A stretch of 64,000 nucleotides of DNA from Christiangramia fulva (GCF_003024155.1 NZ_CP028136.1:2542001-2606000); one strand, 5' to 3'; counted from the stretch's first letter, positions 45,781 through 55,451 are shown. The notes: a model not told the origin generated them from the letters alone. A program made the numbers and translations.

Positions 45781-46167
45781 TTCACGATAATTAGGAAAAG
45801 GTATAATTAAAAAATTACATAATGTTTTAATTCTTTTAATTTTTTTTTAAAAATAAGGATATAAAAATAAAAACTTAATGGATATCTTTTTGAGGGGTAA
45901 ATCTTAATTCTTTTTTTATAGACATTCTCCCCGTTCGGGGGAGCTTTTCAGGGCCATCATTAAGTTAGGCTTGATTGGAATGACGTCGGATTAGAGGAAA
46001 ATAGTAGAGCCATCATAGATAAATTGCTTCGCATTGGGGGCATCAAAGCAAAACCAACAACTCACGGGATTATTTAGTAAATGTAGAATCCTGAAATACC
46101 TTCGGGGAAAGGAAGGAAGAAAAATAAAAGTAATTTAGATTTAATAAACAGCGCCTGGGGGTGAAGT
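45781..46167. other. Intergenic region with one GC-rich hairpin, no gene seen
   Basis: 387 bp. It holds a hairpin CTCCCC (45927-45932) / GGGGAG (45938-45943) followed by CTTTT. The words GCTTCGCATTG (46028) and TGACGTC look like worn fragments of interspersed intergenic repeats. I found no coding frame with family features. Confidence 0.5.
45927..45949 (+). repeat. GC-rich hairpin, repeat-like
   Basis: Six-bp stem with GTTCG loop followed by a short T run. On the plus strand it could terminate transcription, but no plus gene lies upstream. It resembles CTCCCC...GGGGAG intergenic repeats of this phylum. Confidence 0.4.
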
Positions 46168-47265
46168 TTACTTTTGGTATTCAATTTCAAAAAGTATGAA
46201 TTGGGTAATCTGATGCCCAAAACCACTGAAGTTATCATCTGATACAAAAAGCAAGGATTGTTTACCGTTTGATAAAACAGGCCCGAAGCACATTCCCTCA
46301 ATATTATCGATTATCCCATCGGTAAGTTGATCTCTGACAGATTTAAAATTAAATACCAGATGTTTTTCAGGCATCTCATATTTGTTCTTTTTTAAGCTCT
46401 CCATTTTCAAGGTATTGGTCGCTTCTGAAGCATCTATTTGGAAAATCTTTACCGTATTGCTGTGCGGGCCATAACCTGCAGAGTAGGCCCTTTCCAAAAC
46501 CAGGAACTTATCAGGGGCATATTCCAGCAATTCTGTGACGCCATTTATCGCGAAAAAATTGATGGGTAATTTGGAAATTCCTTCTAACTTATAAGCGAAC
46601 TGTTTCATGGGTTCACCCGTATTCTTGTCGTATTTGGTGATGCGAATGTGCGAATGCGTAGGATAAATTTTAGGTTTAGGGCCGTCCTTTTCCAGTGGCA
46701 ATTCATCGGCCACCCAATAACCACGATTGTCATAACTTTCTGCCAGCCCTTCAAAAACTCCGTTATTCCTTGGCCGTTGTTCGCCTTTTGCGTCAAAATA
46801 AGAAGGAATTTCAAATTTTTCTTCTATTTCACCTTTATGGTTCAAAGTATAAACTCCAGGATCCTTGCCAGAGTCAATACTTCCTTCGCTGGTAATCACA
46901 AATTTATCGCGGAGCTGATCGTATTTTACCGATTCCAGGTCAAGCACCGCTGAAGAAAATTCTTTTCCCTTTTTAACCGTGATCATGCCGGTAATTTCTA
47001 CGGAATCTATCTGTTTATCAGAAATTGGAATATCAGCTTCATAGATCCTCGGGTTGGAGCTCTGGTCGCAAACCAAATAATATTTGCCATTCTTTCGGTC
47101 TATCCCGGAAAGGCCTCCCACTTTTGTATTTTGAAAGGTAGTTTCGGCGGGAAGTACATATTCGTCTAAAAATTGAAGTTTTACCATAGAATTGTCAATT
47201 CTGTTGGTAACGGCACAACCGGTGATCAAAGGCAGTAAAAAGTATAGAAGTTTTCTGAAATTCAT
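46168..47265 (-). CDS. Esterase-like-activity-of-phytase family lipoprotein
   Basis: A 365-residue lipoprotein with signal MNFRKLLYFLLPLITGC (lipobox LITGC). The body fits the phytase-like beta-propeller family: KVGGLSGIDRKNGKYYLVCDQS, DLESVKYDQLRDKFVITSEGS, NNGVFEGLAESYDNRGYWVADE and DNIEGMCFGPVLSNGKQSLLFVSDDNFSGFG (split). It is probably periplasmic-facing. Substrate unknown; phytase activity is not implied. Confidence 0.88.
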   Translation of the reverse strand: MNFRKLLYFLLPLITGCAVTNRIDNSMVKLQFLDEYVLPAETTFQNTKVGGLSGIDRKNGKYYLVCDQSSNPRIYEADIPISDKQIDSVEITGMITVKKGKEFSSAVLDLESVKYDQLRDKFVITSEGSIDSGKDPGVYTLNHKGEIEEKFEIPSYFDAKGEQRPRNNGVFEGLAESYDNRGYWVADELPLEKDGPKPKIYPTHSHIRITKYDKNTGEPMKQFAYKLEGISKLPINFFAINGVTELLEYAPDKFLVLERAYSAGYGPHSNTVKIFQIDASEATNTLKMESLKKNKYEMPEKHLVFNFKSVRDQLTDGIIDNIEGMCFGPVLSNGKQSLLFVSDDNFSGFGHQITQFILFEIEYQK

Positions 47266-47282
47266 TGCAATTTATTGAATTT

Positions 47283-47290
47283 CAAAAATA
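47283..47290 (-). promoter_or_regulatory. -7 promoter box of the phytase-like lipoprotein gene
   Basis: The minus strand reads TATTTTTG, 17 nt before the ATG at 47265. Confidence 0.5.
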
Positions 47291-47383
47291 ACAAATGTTT
47301 AAGAGAATTATGTGAATTTCTTGGGAGCTGCCGTCTTTACTTATGAATATATTTAAAATAATAATTTCAAAAACCAATGTATT

Positions 47384-47569
47384 ATGAATAATGATCAGTT
47401 AGAAGGAAAGTGGAAACAAATCAGAGGAGAGTTCAAACAGAAATATGGAAGGCTCACCGATGACGATGTTAAATTTTCGGAAGGAAAATTTGATGAAATG
47501 TTAGGTCGCATGCAGGAAAAGACCGGAAAATCAAAAGAAGAATTAAAAAAGGAAATAGACAAATGGTAA
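47384..47569 (+). CDS. CsbD family stress-response protein
   Basis: A 61-residue protein with the CsbD signature: NNDQLEGKWKQIRGEFKQKYG, LTDDDVKFSEGKFDEMLGRMQEKTGKSKEELKKEI (split). CsbD-like proteins are general-stress proteins of unknown mechanism, sigma-B controlled in Bacillus. Monocistronic, followed by a strong terminator that also serves clpB from the other side. Confidence 0.93.
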   Translation: MNNDQLEGKWKQIRGEFKQKYGRLTDDDVKFSEGKFDEMLGRMQEKTGKSKEELKKEIDKW

Positions 47570-47593
47570 GATTCTAAGAAGAATTTTTTCATT

Positions 47594-47627
47594 AAAAAAG
47601 CGGCAGATTTTTCTGCCGCTTTTTTGC
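47594..47627. terminator. Bidirectional terminator, csbD-like gene / clpB
   Basis: A 14-bp perfect stem with outer A6/T6 and core GCGGCAGA / TCTGCCGC, and a TTTT loop (47594-47625). It serves both converging genes; the clpB stop is at 47630. Confidence 0.93.
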
Positions 47628-47629
47628 TT

Positions 47630-50236
47630 TTATTCCTGTTCCGCCAGGTGTTCCTGATTTCGGAAAACCAGTTCATCGTTAAATTCATCCAGCAGGATTA
47701 TACTATCGGTTGTAACTTTTCCAGCCAGTATTTCTTTAGAAAGCTTGTTCAAAACTTCCCGCTGAACCACTCGTTTCACCGGTCTCGCTCCAAACTGTGG
47801 ATCAAACCCCTTGGAAGCAAGATAACTAATAGCTTCCTCAGTCGCATCAAGCACGATATTCTGCTTGGCAAGCATTTTCTTCACAGCTTTCAGCTGCAGT
47901 TTTACAATCTGCCTGATGTCTTTTTGAGTCAGCGGACTAAACATCACGATATCGTCTATCCTGTTAAGGAATTCAGGACGTACACTTTGTTTCAGCAAAT
48001 TCAAAACTTCCGATTTTGCCGATTCCATAGCCGTATCAAGGTCTTTGATATTTTCAAATTTCTCCTGAATGATCTGGCTACCCATATTCGAGGTCATGAT
48101 AATGATGGTATTTTTGAAATCGGCTACACGACCTTTATTATCGGTTAGCCTTCCCTCATCGAGTACCTGCAATAAAATATTGAAGGTATCGGGGTGCGCT
48201 TTTTCGATCTCATCAAGGAGTACCACCGAATAGGGTTTTCTTCGTACCGCTTCTGTTAGCTGGCCTCCTTCATCATAACCAACATATCCGGGAGGCGCCC
48301 CTACCAGCCTACTTACCGAATGTCTTTCCTGGTATTCGCTCATGTCGATTCGGGTCATCGCCGATTCGTCATCGAACAGATATTCCGCTAGAGCCTTGGC
48401 AAGCTCGGTTTTACCAACACCGGTAGTACCAAGGAAGAGGAAGGAACCTATTGGTCTTTTCTGATCCTGTAATCCGGCGCGGCTTCGTCTTATTGCATCG
48501 CTCACCGCCATAATAGCCTCGTCCTGGCCAACCACTCTTTTATGAAGATCTTCCTCCAGTTTCAGCAATTTCTCGCGTTCGCTTTGCAGCATTTTGGTTA
48601 CAGGAATACCGGTCCATTTTGCAACCACTTCAGCAATATCTTCGTAAGTGACTTCTTCCTGGATCAATGATTTACCATCCTGTTTTTCGGCTACCTGCTG
48701 CTGAAGTTTTTCCAGTTTTTCCTGAGATTCCTTGATCTTTCCATAGCGAATCTCGGCTACTTTTCCATAATCGCCTTCACGCTCGGCTTTTTCAGCTTCA
48801 AGTTTATAATTTTCAATATCCGATTTTAAATTCTGGATATTATCAACCACCTCTTTTTCACTCATCCAGCGGGCATGAAGATCATTGCGTTCTTCTTTCA
48901 AATTTGCCAGATCGGCTCTTAAGGCTTTTAATTTGGTTTCATCTTTTTCACGCTTGATCGCTTCGATCTCAATTTCCAGCTGCATGATCTTTCTGTCAAG
49001 AACGTCCAGTTCTTCAGGTTTAGAGTTGATCTCCATTCTTAATTTAGACGCTGCCTCGTCCATCAAATCAATAGCCTTATCAGGCAGGAACCTGTTGGTG
49101 ATATAACGTTGTGAAAGCTCCACGGCTGCGATAATCGCCTCGTCTTTGATGCGCACCTTGTGGTGAGTTTCATATTTTTCCTTGATACCGCGAAGGATCG
49201 AAATCGCGCTCTCGGTATCAGGTTCTTCAACATTTACTTTCTGAAAACGGCGTTCCAGCGCTTTATCCTTTTCAAAATATTTCTGGTATTCGTCCAGGGT
49301 TGTGGCTCCTATTGCCCGGAGTTCTCCACGTGCCAGTGCTGGTTTCAGGATATTTGCGGCGTCCATGGCCCCCTGTCCGCCACCGGCGCCCACAAGGGTA
49401 TGTATCTCGTCAATAAAAAGAACGATATTTCCATCGCTCGAAGTAACTTCTTTTATTACTGCTTTTAGTCTTTCTTCAAATTCACCTTTATATTTCGCAC
49501 CCGCGATAAGGGCACCCATATCCAGTGAATAAATACGCTTGTCTTTCAGGTTTTCGGGAACGTCGCCATCAACGATACGATGGGCTAAACCTTCTGCAAT
49601 CGCGGTTTTACCGGTCCCGGGTTCACCTACGAGCATCGGATTGTTCTTTGTTCTTCGTGAAAGGATCTGAAGAATTCTCCTTATTTCCTCATCGCGCCCA
49701 ATTACAGGATCCAGTTTCCCTTCTTCCGCCAGTTTATTAAGATTTCGGGCATATTTCTCCAGGGAATTATAGGTTTCTTCAGCGCTTTGCGAGGTCACAC
49801 GATCACCCTGCCTCAATTCTTCAATAGCAGCTTTCAAGCCTTTTTCGGTTGCTCCCTGGTCTTTCAGCATCTGGCCTACCTTGCCGGATGATTTAAAAAT
49901 TGCCAGAATAAGATGCTCAATAGAAACATATTCATCATTCATCTTCTTGGCAATACTTGTAGCCTCGTTTACGGTTTTTCCGGCTTCCCGGGAAAGCATG
50001 ATGTCACCTCCGCTAACCTTCGGAAAACTCTCCAGGCTTTTATCAAGAATCTGGTTGAATAGGTTCACGTTGATGTTCAGTTTTTTCAGCAGGAAAGGCG
50101 TCACATTCTCATCAACCATGGTGATGGCTTTCATGAGATGCTCGTTTTCAATTTGCTGATGGCCCATCTCCTGGGCAAGCTGCTGAGCCTGCTGGATGGC
50201 TTCCTGTGATTTTATGGTAAAGTTTTGAAAATTCAT
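47630..50236 (-). CDS. clpB: ATP-dependent disaggregase ClpB
   Basis: An 868-residue Hsp100 chaperone that resolves aggregates with DnaK. In order: the N-domain ([20 protein letters not shown]), NBD1 with [15 protein letters not shown] and [11 protein letters not shown], the long coiled-coil middle domain (about residues 410-525, with [16 protein letters not shown]), and NBD2 with [30 protein letters not shown] and the sensor-2 region [13 protein letters not shown] possible heat-shock site lies 83 bp upstream. Confidence 0.97.
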   Translation of the reverse strand: MNFQNFTIKSQEAIQQAQQLAQEMGHQQIENEHLMKAITMVDENVTPFLLKKLNINVNLFNQILDKSLESFPKVSGGDIMLSREAGKTVNEATSIAKKMNDEYVSIEHLILAIFKSSGKVGQMLKDQGATEKGLKAAIEELRQGDRVTSQSAEETYNSLEKYARNLNKLAEEGKLDPVIGRDEEIRRILQILSRRTKNNPMLVGEPGTGKTAIAEGLAHRIVDGDVPENLKDKRIYSLDMGALIAGAKYKGEFEERLKAVIKEVTSSDGNIVLFIDEIHTLVGAGGGQGAMDAANILKPALARGELRAIGATTLDEYQKYFEKDKALERRFQKVNVEEPDTESAISILRGIKEKYETHHKVRIKDEAIIAAVELSQRYITNRFLPDKAIDLMDEAASKLRMEINSKPEELDVLDRKIMQLEIEIEAIKREKDETKLKALRADLANLKEERNDLHARWMSEKEVVDNIQNLKSDIENYKLEAEKAEREGDYGKVAEIRYGKIKESQEKLEKLQQQVAEKQDGKSLIQEEVTYEDIAEVVAKWTGIPVTKMLQSEREKLLKLEEDLHKRVVGQDEAIMAVSDAIRRSRAGLQDQKRPIGSFLFLGTTGVGKTELAKALAEYLFDDESAMTRIDMSEYQERHSVSRLVGAPPGYVGYDEGGQLTEAVRRKPYSVVLLDEIEKAHPDTFNILLQVLDEGRLTDNKGRVADFKNTIIIMTSNMGSQIIQEKFENIKDLDTAMESAKSEVLNLLKQSVRPEFLNRIDDIVMFSPLTQKDIRQIVKLQLKAVKKMLAKQNIVLDATEEAISYLASKGFDPQFGARPVKRVVQREVLNKLSKEILAGKVTTDSIILLDEFNDELVFRNQEHLAEQE

Positions 50237-50318
50237 ATGCTTCGTTTTTATTCCTGAAAGTCAATTAATATACCATTAGAGAAAGAAGACAAAATGGCTG
50301 TTTTTATTGAAAAATAAC

Positions 50319-50331
50319 CGACAAAAAGGCA
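50319..50331. promoter_or_regulatory. Degenerate copy of the hsp20 inverted repeat upstream of clpB
   Basis: CGACAAAAAGGCA shares ten consecutive bases (CAAAAAGGCA) with the inverted repeat upstream of hsp20. It lies 83 bp from the clpB start and 85 bp from the divergent ytxJ start. Confidence 0.3.
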
Positions 50332-50415
50332 GTTTTAGTGCTTTTTATTAAAATTTTATCGATCTCAATTCTCTATTAAATTTACTTAGAATTACCTTTA
50401 CCGAAAAGAATTTCT

Positions 50416-50817
50416 ATGGGATTATTTGATAAAATCTTTAAAAATGAAAATGAAGGAGAAAAGAAAGAAAATACCGTCGTTCCGTGGAATGAACTTACTT
50501 CCATTGAGCAACTGGATTCTATTAAAATTGAATCTGAAGAACAATATGTGGCTATTTTGAAACACTCCACGAGATGCGGGGTTAGCCGAATGGTATTGCG
50601 AATGTTCGAGTCCGACTATAATCTTCCTGAGGATGCTCCGGTGAAATTATATTTTCTGGACCTTATTGCACACCGCGATGTTTCAAATGCGATAGCCGAA
50701 AAGTTTGGCGTTCGGCATGAGAGTCCGCAACTAATTATAATAAAAGATGCCGAAGTGGTCCATCATGCATCTCATCAACAAATAGAGGCAGGCAAGCTTA
50801 AGGAGCTGGTTGGGTAA
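50416..50817 (+). CDS. ytxJ: Bacillithiol-system redox protein YtxJ
   Basis: A 133-residue monothiol thioredoxin-fold protein of the YtxJ (BrxC) family, a candidate bacilliredoxin. The active site reads KHSTRCGVSRMVL with a single cysteine (about residue 54). VKLYFLDLIAHRDVSNAIAEKFGVRHESPQLIII (split) gives the conserved cis-proline region. The N-terminus MGLFDKIFKNENEGEKK is a charged extension. It is divergent from clpB and followed by a terminator at 50855. Confidence 0.92.
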   Translation: MGLFDKIFKNENEGEKKENTVVPWNELTSIEQLDSIKIESEEQYVAILKHSTRCGVSRMVLRMFESDYNLPEDAPVKLYFLDLIAHRDVSNAIAEKFGVRHESPQLIIIKDAEVVHHASHQQIEAGKLKELVG

Positions 50818-50854
50818 TTTTTCCTGTTTTAAGAATTATACGTTAAAGAATATT

Positions 50855-50888
50855 AAGGTGCTTTCAATTTTTGAGCACCTTTTTTATA
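50855..50888 (+). terminator. Terminator after ytxJ
   Basis: Stem AAGGTGCT (50855-50862) with AGCACCTT (50874-50881) and an 11-nt loop, followed by T residues. Confidence 0.85.
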
Positions 50889-50915
50889 TTTTTCTTTTAA
50901 TAACAAAAACCTTTA

Positions 50916-51119
50916 ATGATGAAATTGAAAGATGAAAAGAAAGAGGAATTAAAACGGGACATACAACATCCCGATAACGAACGACAAAAAAGAGAATTTA
51001 TGGATGCAGAGCAGAAAGAAGAATTAAAAAAAGAGTCTGGAAAGAAAAGAAAAATAGATCCTGAGGATGAACTTAAATCCCGTGAAGATTTTAGGGATAA
51101 AAAAGGAAAAAAAGAGTAA
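50916..51119 (+). CDS. Small highly charged protein, unknown
   Basis: A 67-residue hydrophilic protein, almost entirely K, E, D and R, with two KEELK units (EKKEELKRD and QKEELKKES). It is predicted helical or disordered, with no hydrophobic core. I do not recognise a family. Coding status is supported by its place between the ytxJ terminator and an intergenic repeat, and by codon-like composition, but not by homology that I can see. Confidence 0.55.
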   Translation: MMKLKDEKKEELKRDIQHPDNERQKREFMDAEQKEELKKESGKKRKIDPEDELKSREDFRDKKGKKE

Positions 51120-51122
51120 AAT

Positions 51123-51253
51123 AGAGGCTGCCTGAAAAGGCCTTTTTCGTCAAGCTGAACTTGATTCAGCTTCTAATTGATTTTGATTTTCAATTAGTTA
51201 AGATCCTGAAATAAATTCAGGATGGCGTTTTCTTTACTTTTTAGACAGCCTCT
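51123..51253. repeat. 131-bp palindromic intergenic repeat element (type A core)
   Basis: Outer arms AGAGGCTGCCT (51123-51133) and AGACAGCCTCT (51243-51253) pair with one mismatch. The inner arms carry the interspersed repeat words CGTCAAGCTGAACTTGATTC and ATCCTGAAATAAATTCAGGA. The centre is CTAATTGA / TCAATTAG (51173-51180, 51190-51197). The right arm is followed by TTTT, so it can also terminate transcription. Its outer arms resemble those of the element at 57211. Confidence 0.75.
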
Positions 51254-51265
51254 TTTCAGTTTAGT

Positions 51266-52555
51266 TTATTTCTTTTTTGGCTTATAAACAGGAAGAAGTT
51301 TTGTGCTTATTTCTCCAAAACCTATTCGGGAATTACCATTCTGGCAATAGCCGCGCATGATCACCGTATCATTATCTTCAATAAAGCTGCGTTCACTGCC
51401 GTCCTTCAGTTTTAAAGGTTTTTTTCCGCTCCAGGTCAATTCCAGCATGGAACCAAAAGAGTCTTCACTGGCACCGGAAATCGTTCCTGAGGCCATCATA
51501 TCTCCCGACATTACCGGGCAACCATTCACGGTATGGTGAGCGAGCTGCTGACTCATATTCCAGTAAAGATATTTGAAGTTGGATTTTGAGATCAGGTTTT
51601 CTTCGCCTCCATTTGGCTTCAGAGAAACTTCCAGATGAATATCAAAGGTTTTATCTCCGGAATATTTCAAATAAGGAAGCAATTCTTTTTCAGGTTTCGG
51701 ACTTGCTGTTCTGAAAGGTTCCAATGCATCCATGGTTACTATCCATGGAGAGATGGAAGAGGCGAAATTCTTTGCAAGGAAGGGACCTAAAGGTACATAT
51801 TCCCACTTTTGGATATCTCGCGCGCTCCAGTCATTGAAAATCACCATTCCAAAGATGTATTCTTCTGCCTCATCAACCGGAATAGGCTCCCCAAGATGAT
51901 TAGCATCGGTGGTTATAAAAGCCATCTCCAATTCAAAATCTACTTTTTGTGAAGGTCCAAAAACGGGAGTGTCTGAATCGGCAGGTTTTGTCTGTCCCTG
52001 TGGGCGATGTACTGGGATTCCCGAAGGAATAATGGAAGAACTCCTTCCGTGGTAGCCTACGGGAATATGGAGCCAGTTGGGCAATAAGGCATTATCTGGA
52101 TCGCGAAACATGGTTCCCACGTTGGTCGCATGTTCCTTGGAAGAATAAAAATCGGTGTAATCACCTACCTGCACCGGCATCTGCATTTCAATTTCATCTA
52201 AAGTGAAAAGCACGCGGGTGCGATGTTCCTGATTATTCTTCAGTTTATCGTTTTTAGCATCGAAAATTTCAGCAATACGGTTACGAACCAGCCGCCAGGT
52301 TTTCTTACCGTCTGAAATAAAATCGTTTAAAGTATCCTGTAAAAATATATCGTCAGTTAAAGGGATCCCTTCAAAATATCCCAGCTGGTGTAAAGCGCCA
52401 AGGTCGATGGCGTAGTCACCAATTCGGGTACCGATGGTTATTACATCATCCCGTGTTAGAAATACGCCAAAAGGAATATTCTGAATAGGAAAATCGGTAT
52501 CCGCTGGAATTTCGAGCCAGGTTTTTCTGTTAGGATCGTTAGCGGTAATTGACAT
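51266..52555 (-). CDS. fahA: Fumarylacetoacetase
   Basis: A 429-residue enzyme of the last step of tyrosine breakdown, cleaving fumarylacetoacetate. The SH3-like N-domain starts MSITANDPNRKTWLEIPADTDFPIQNIPFGVF (split). The catalytic C-domain has DYTDFYSSKEHATNVG (Asp-His of the active site), VGYHGRSSSI and VDFELEMAFI (metal ligands), and FNDWSARDIQKWEYVPLGPFLAKNF (split). The ATG at 52555 gives family length; a frame to 52594 would cross a promoter box. Divergent from glyA. Confidence 0.96.
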   Translation of the reverse strand: MSITANDPNRKTWLEIPADTDFPIQNIPFGVFLTRDDVITIGTRIGDYAIDLGALHQLGYFEGIPLTDDIFLQDTLNDFISDGKKTWRLVRNRIAEIFDAKNDKLKNNQEHRTRVLFTLDEIEMQMPVQVGDYTDFYSSKEHATNVGTMFRDPDNALLPNWLHIPVGYHGRSSSIIPSGIPVHRPQGQTKPADSDTPVFGPSQKVDFELEMAFITTDANHLGEPIPVDEAEEYIFGMVIFNDWSARDIQKWEYVPLGPFLAKNFASSISPWIVTMDALEPFRTASPKPEKELLPYLKYSGDKTFDIHLEVSLKPNGGEENLISKSNFKYLYWNMSQQLAHHTVNGCPVMSGDMMASGTISGASEDSFGSMLELTWSGKKPLKLKDGSERSFIEDNDTVIMRGYCQNGNSRIGFGEISTKLLPVYKPKKK

Positions 52556-52591
52556 AAAAAATGTTGGTTTTTTGTTAAAATCTAGTTGAGT

Positions 52592-52599
52592 CAAATATA
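52592..52599 (-). promoter_or_regulatory. -7 promoter box of fahA
   Basis: The minus strand reads TATATTTG, 36 nt before the ATG at 52555. It supports that start. Confidence 0.55.
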
Positions 52600-52665
52600 T
52601 TATTTTCCTGTAATTAACCGAATATGTTTGTTATTTTTACCGAATATTTAACGTAAAAATTTGAG

Positions 52666-53940
52666 ATGCAGCGAGACACCCAACTTTTTGATCTAATAAC
52701 TGAAGAAAAAGAAAGACAATTAAACGGTTTGGAGCTTATTGCAAGCGAGAATTTTGTAAGTGATGCCGTGCTTGAAGCAGCCGGCTCAGTGCTTACAAAT
52801 AAATACGCCGAAGGTTACCCCGGGAAGAGATATTATGGAGGATGCGAAGTGGTAGATAAGGTGGAGCAACTTGCAATAGACCGCCTGAAAGAATTATTCA
52901 ATGCTGAATATGCCAATGTACAGCCGCATTCCGGTTCACAGGCAAATACTGCAGTATATGCTTCATGCATGAAACCGGGTGATAAATTCCTTGGTTTTGA
53001 TCTTTCTCATGGCGGCCATTTAACCCACGGATCACCGGTTAATTTCTCCGGAAAACTTTATCAGCCTGTTTTTTATGGTGTTGATCAGGAAACAGGAATG
53101 ATCGATTATGATGAAGTAGCCCGAATTGCCAAAAAGGAAAAGCCTAAAATGATCATTGCGGGGGCATCGGCCTATTCGCGGGAGATCGATTATAAAAGAT
53201 TCAGGGAGATTGCCGATTCAGTAGGAGCGATCCTTTTTGCTGATATCGCGCATCCGGCAGGTCTTATTGCCAAAGGTTTGATAAGTGATCCAGTACCTTA
53301 TTGCCATATAGTAACTTCTACCACCCATAAAACCCTTCGCGGGCCTCGTGGCGGAATCATTATTATGGGAGAAGATTTCGACAATCCTTTTGGGGAAAAA
53401 CTAAAGAATGGAAACCTTAAGAAAATGTCAGCTATTCTTAATTCAGCTATTTTTCCGGGAAACCAGGGAGGTCCGTTGGAACATATCATCGCGGCCAAGG
53501 CAGTGGCTTTTGGAGAAGCCTTGACCGATGAATTCCTTCATTATATGGTGAGGGTTAAGAAAAATGCCGAAAAACTCGCGAAAGCTTTTGTAGAGAGAGA
53601 TTATAAAGTGATTTCCGGAGGTACCGATAACCACATGATGCTGATCGATCTTCGAAATAAAGGTGTGAGCGGGAAAGAGGCCGAAGAAGCTTTGGGAAAA
53701 GCCGGAATTACCGTGAACAAGAACATGGTACCTTTTGATGATAAATCACCTTTTGTGACTTCCGGAATACGAATTGGAACACCTGCAGTCACGACAAGAG
53801 GGTTGGTAGAGGAAGATATGCCTAAAATCCTCAATTTTATAGATCGTGTGATCAACAATATCAACGATGACGCCGAACTTGAAAAGGTTCACAATGAAGT
53901 AAAGGAAATGATGAAAGATCGTCCATTGTTTAAGTGGTAA
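52666..53940 (+). CDS. glyA: Serine hydroxymethyltransferase
   Basis: A 424-residue PLP enzyme that converts serine to glycine and feeds one-carbon units into folate. Seen are [30 protein letters not shown] (split), [18 protein letters not shown], the PLP aspartate in [14 protein letters not shown], and the PLP lysine motif [15 protein letters not shown]. The C-terminal [15 protein letters not shown] is also typical. Length and motifs are complete. A terminator follows. Confidence 0.97.
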   Translation: MQRDTQLFDLITEEKERQLNGLELIASENFVSDAVLEAAGSVLTNKYAEGYPGKRYYGGCEVVDKVEQLAIDRLKELFNAEYANVQPHSGSQANTAVYASCMKPGDKFLGFDLSHGGHLTHGSPVNFSGKLYQPVFYGVDQETGMIDYDEVARIAKKEKPKMIIAGASAYSREIDYKRFREIADSVGAILFADIAHPAGLIAKGLISDPVPYCHIVTSTTHKTLRGPRGGIIIMGEDFDNPFGEKLKNGNLKKMSAILNSAIFPGNQGGPLEHIIAAKAVAFGEALTDEFLHYMVRVKKNAEKLAKAFVERDYKVISGGTDNHMMLIDLRNKGVSGKEAEEALGKAGITVNKNMVPFDDKSPFVTSGIRIGTPAVTTRGLVEEDMPKILNFIDRVINNINDDAELEKVHNEVKEMMKDRPLFKW

Positions 53941-53960
53941 GATCTAAAATTTATTATAAG

Positions 53961-53992
53961 AAAATGGCCATTGAAAAATGGTCTTTTTTTAT
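53961..53992 (+). terminator. Terminator after glyA
   Basis: Stem GGCCATT with AATGGTC (one G-U pair) and a short loop, followed by T8. It reaches into the stop codon of the convergent thioesterase gene. Confidence 0.75.
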
Positions 53993-54393
53993 TTCAGAAA
54001 AATACGTTTGAGATCATCGGTAATCCTTGCCGGTCTTTTAGTTTCTGAATTTATCAGGCACCAGGTGGTTTTCGCTTCTACCAGGACCTTTTTATCGCTT
54101 ACTCTTTTTATAATCACGTGCCTTACTGAAGTAGCATTTGTGGTTTCACCAACATAGGTTTGAAGCAGAAGTTCTTCTCGTAAAAGAGCTTCCTTCCTGT
54201 AATCGATCTCATGCCGGATCACCACCCAGAAGAATTTGTCTTTGTACTCCTTCGGTGCCCTGCTTTCCCAATGTTCTTCTGCTACATCCTGTATCCATTG
54301 CACAAACTGCACATTATTGACGTGCTTTTGTTTGTCTAGATGTTTTCTTCTTACACGAATGCGTTTTTCGAAGATTTCGGGATTTATTTCCAT
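53989..54393 (-). CDS. Acyl-CoA thioesterase (4HBT hotdog fold)
   Basis: A 134-residue hotdog-fold thioesterase of the YbgC/FcbC type. The catalytic-region motif is KHVNNVQFVQWIQDVAEEHW, where D-to-N variants replace the YbgC aspartate (HVNN), followed by WVVIRHEIDYRKEA. The C-terminal strand contains VEAKTTWCLINSETKRPARI. Substrate unknown. Its start codon shares one base with the stop of the glutamine cyclotransferase gene. Confidence 0.88.
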   Translation of the reverse strand: MEINPEIFEKRIRVRRKHLDKQKHVNNVQFVQWIQDVAEEHWESRAPKEYKDKFFWVVIRHEIDYRKEALLREELLLQTYVGETTNATSVRHVIIKRVSDKKVLVEAKTTWCLINSETKRPARITDDLKRIFLK

Positions 54394-55451
54394 TATTTTT
54401 TTACAATTTTCACTTCGAAGATTTTATCCCAGTTTTTGCCGGTGACGTACAGTTTTTTTGTTTCAGGATTGTAGGCAATTCCATTTAAAACATCCAGCTG
54501 TTCGTGTTGTGTTACTTTTTCCCGTAATCCGCTGAAATCAATAAGTCCGTCAATCGCCCCGTTTTCAGGATTTATGATTGCGACCCCATCTTTCTGCCAG
54601 GTGTTGGCGTAGATTTCACCTTCAACCCATTCCAGCTCATTAAGCCTTGTGGCCGATGATTTATGATGCGTAGGTTCTATATAGCCTTTCTCTTCAAGGC
54701 TTTGCGGGTCGAGAACCCATATTTTATCAGTGCCATCGCTTTTATATATCACTTCCCCGTCGTTGCATAAGCCCCAGCCTTCTTTACTATGATTGTAGGA
54801 GAAAATTCCAGTTTTTTCAAAAGATTCAAGATCGTATATAATACCCTCACCAGATTGCCAGGTAAGCTGGTAGATCTTACCGTTCAAAATCGTGAGCCCT
54901 TCCGCAAAATACTGGTCGTCAAGTTTTATTTCTTTCAGGATCTCCCCCGTTTCCAGGTTTTCCTTGCGCAGTTTAGACTGACCTCTTAAACCCGTACTTT
55001 CATATAAAAAGTCATCGTGGAATTCCAGGCCCTGGGTATACGAAGTGATATCATGCGGATAGGTATTCACAATTTCGTAGGTGTAAATTACTGGTGCCTT
55101 ATCATTTAAAATTTTGATGTTTTTCACCAGGGTATCTGTGCCTTCTTCTGAAAATATGACGAATTTTAACGGAAAGCTACCCAGTTTTACATTGTCCAGA
55201 TTGATATTCAGCTGGTTTGAATTTCCTTTATACTGAAGTCGGTCGTTTCCTAAATAGAGAGCAAGAGAATCTATAGGAATATTTTCCCTGCTTTTTACTC
55301 CGGCATTTATTTGATCGTGTAACTTAAATTCCTGTTGGTTTCCCGAAATTTCTACCGAAAAAGGCGAGCTTTTTTTAGCGTTTTTGCTTCCGCAGGAAAT
55401 GATTAAAAAACATAAGATAAAGAGAGACAGAAAGTTAAATTTTCGCAACAT
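54393..55451 (-). CDS. Glutaminyl-peptide cyclotransferase-like lipoprotein
   Basis: A 352-residue protein with a lipoprotein signal (MLRKFNFLSLFILCFLIISC). An N-terminal beta-domain of about 100 residues precedes the glutamine cyclotransferase beta-propeller: NTYPHDITSYTQGLEFHDDFLYESTG, LDDQYFAEGLTILNGKIYQLTW and WGLCNDGEVIYKSDGTDKIWVLDP (split). The family cyclises N-terminal glutamine, which can follow signal-peptide cleavage before Q. Several exported proteins in this window have Q after the predicted cleavage site. Confidence 0.9.
   Translation of the reverse strand: MLRKFNFLSLFILCFLIISCGSKNAKKSSPFSVEISGNQQEFKLHDQINAGVKSRENIPIDSLALYLGNDRLQYKGNSNQLNINLDNVKLGSFPLKFVIFSEEGTDTLVKNIKILNDKAPVIYTYEIVNTYPHDITSYTQGLEFHDDFLYESTGLRGQSKLRKENLETGEILKEIKLDDQYFAEGLTILNGKIYQLTWQSGEGIIYDLESFEKTGIFSYNHSKEGWGLCNDGEVIYKSDGTDKIWVLDPQSLEEKGYIEPTHHKSSATRLNELEWVEGEIYANTWQKDGVAIINPENGAIDGLIDFSGLREKVTQHEQLDVLNGIAYNPETKKLYVTGKNWDKIFEVKIVKK

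Noticed and set aside
47624..48148. 174-codon open frame on the plus strand
   Set aside because: Antisense to the C-terminal part of clpB, with atypical composition.
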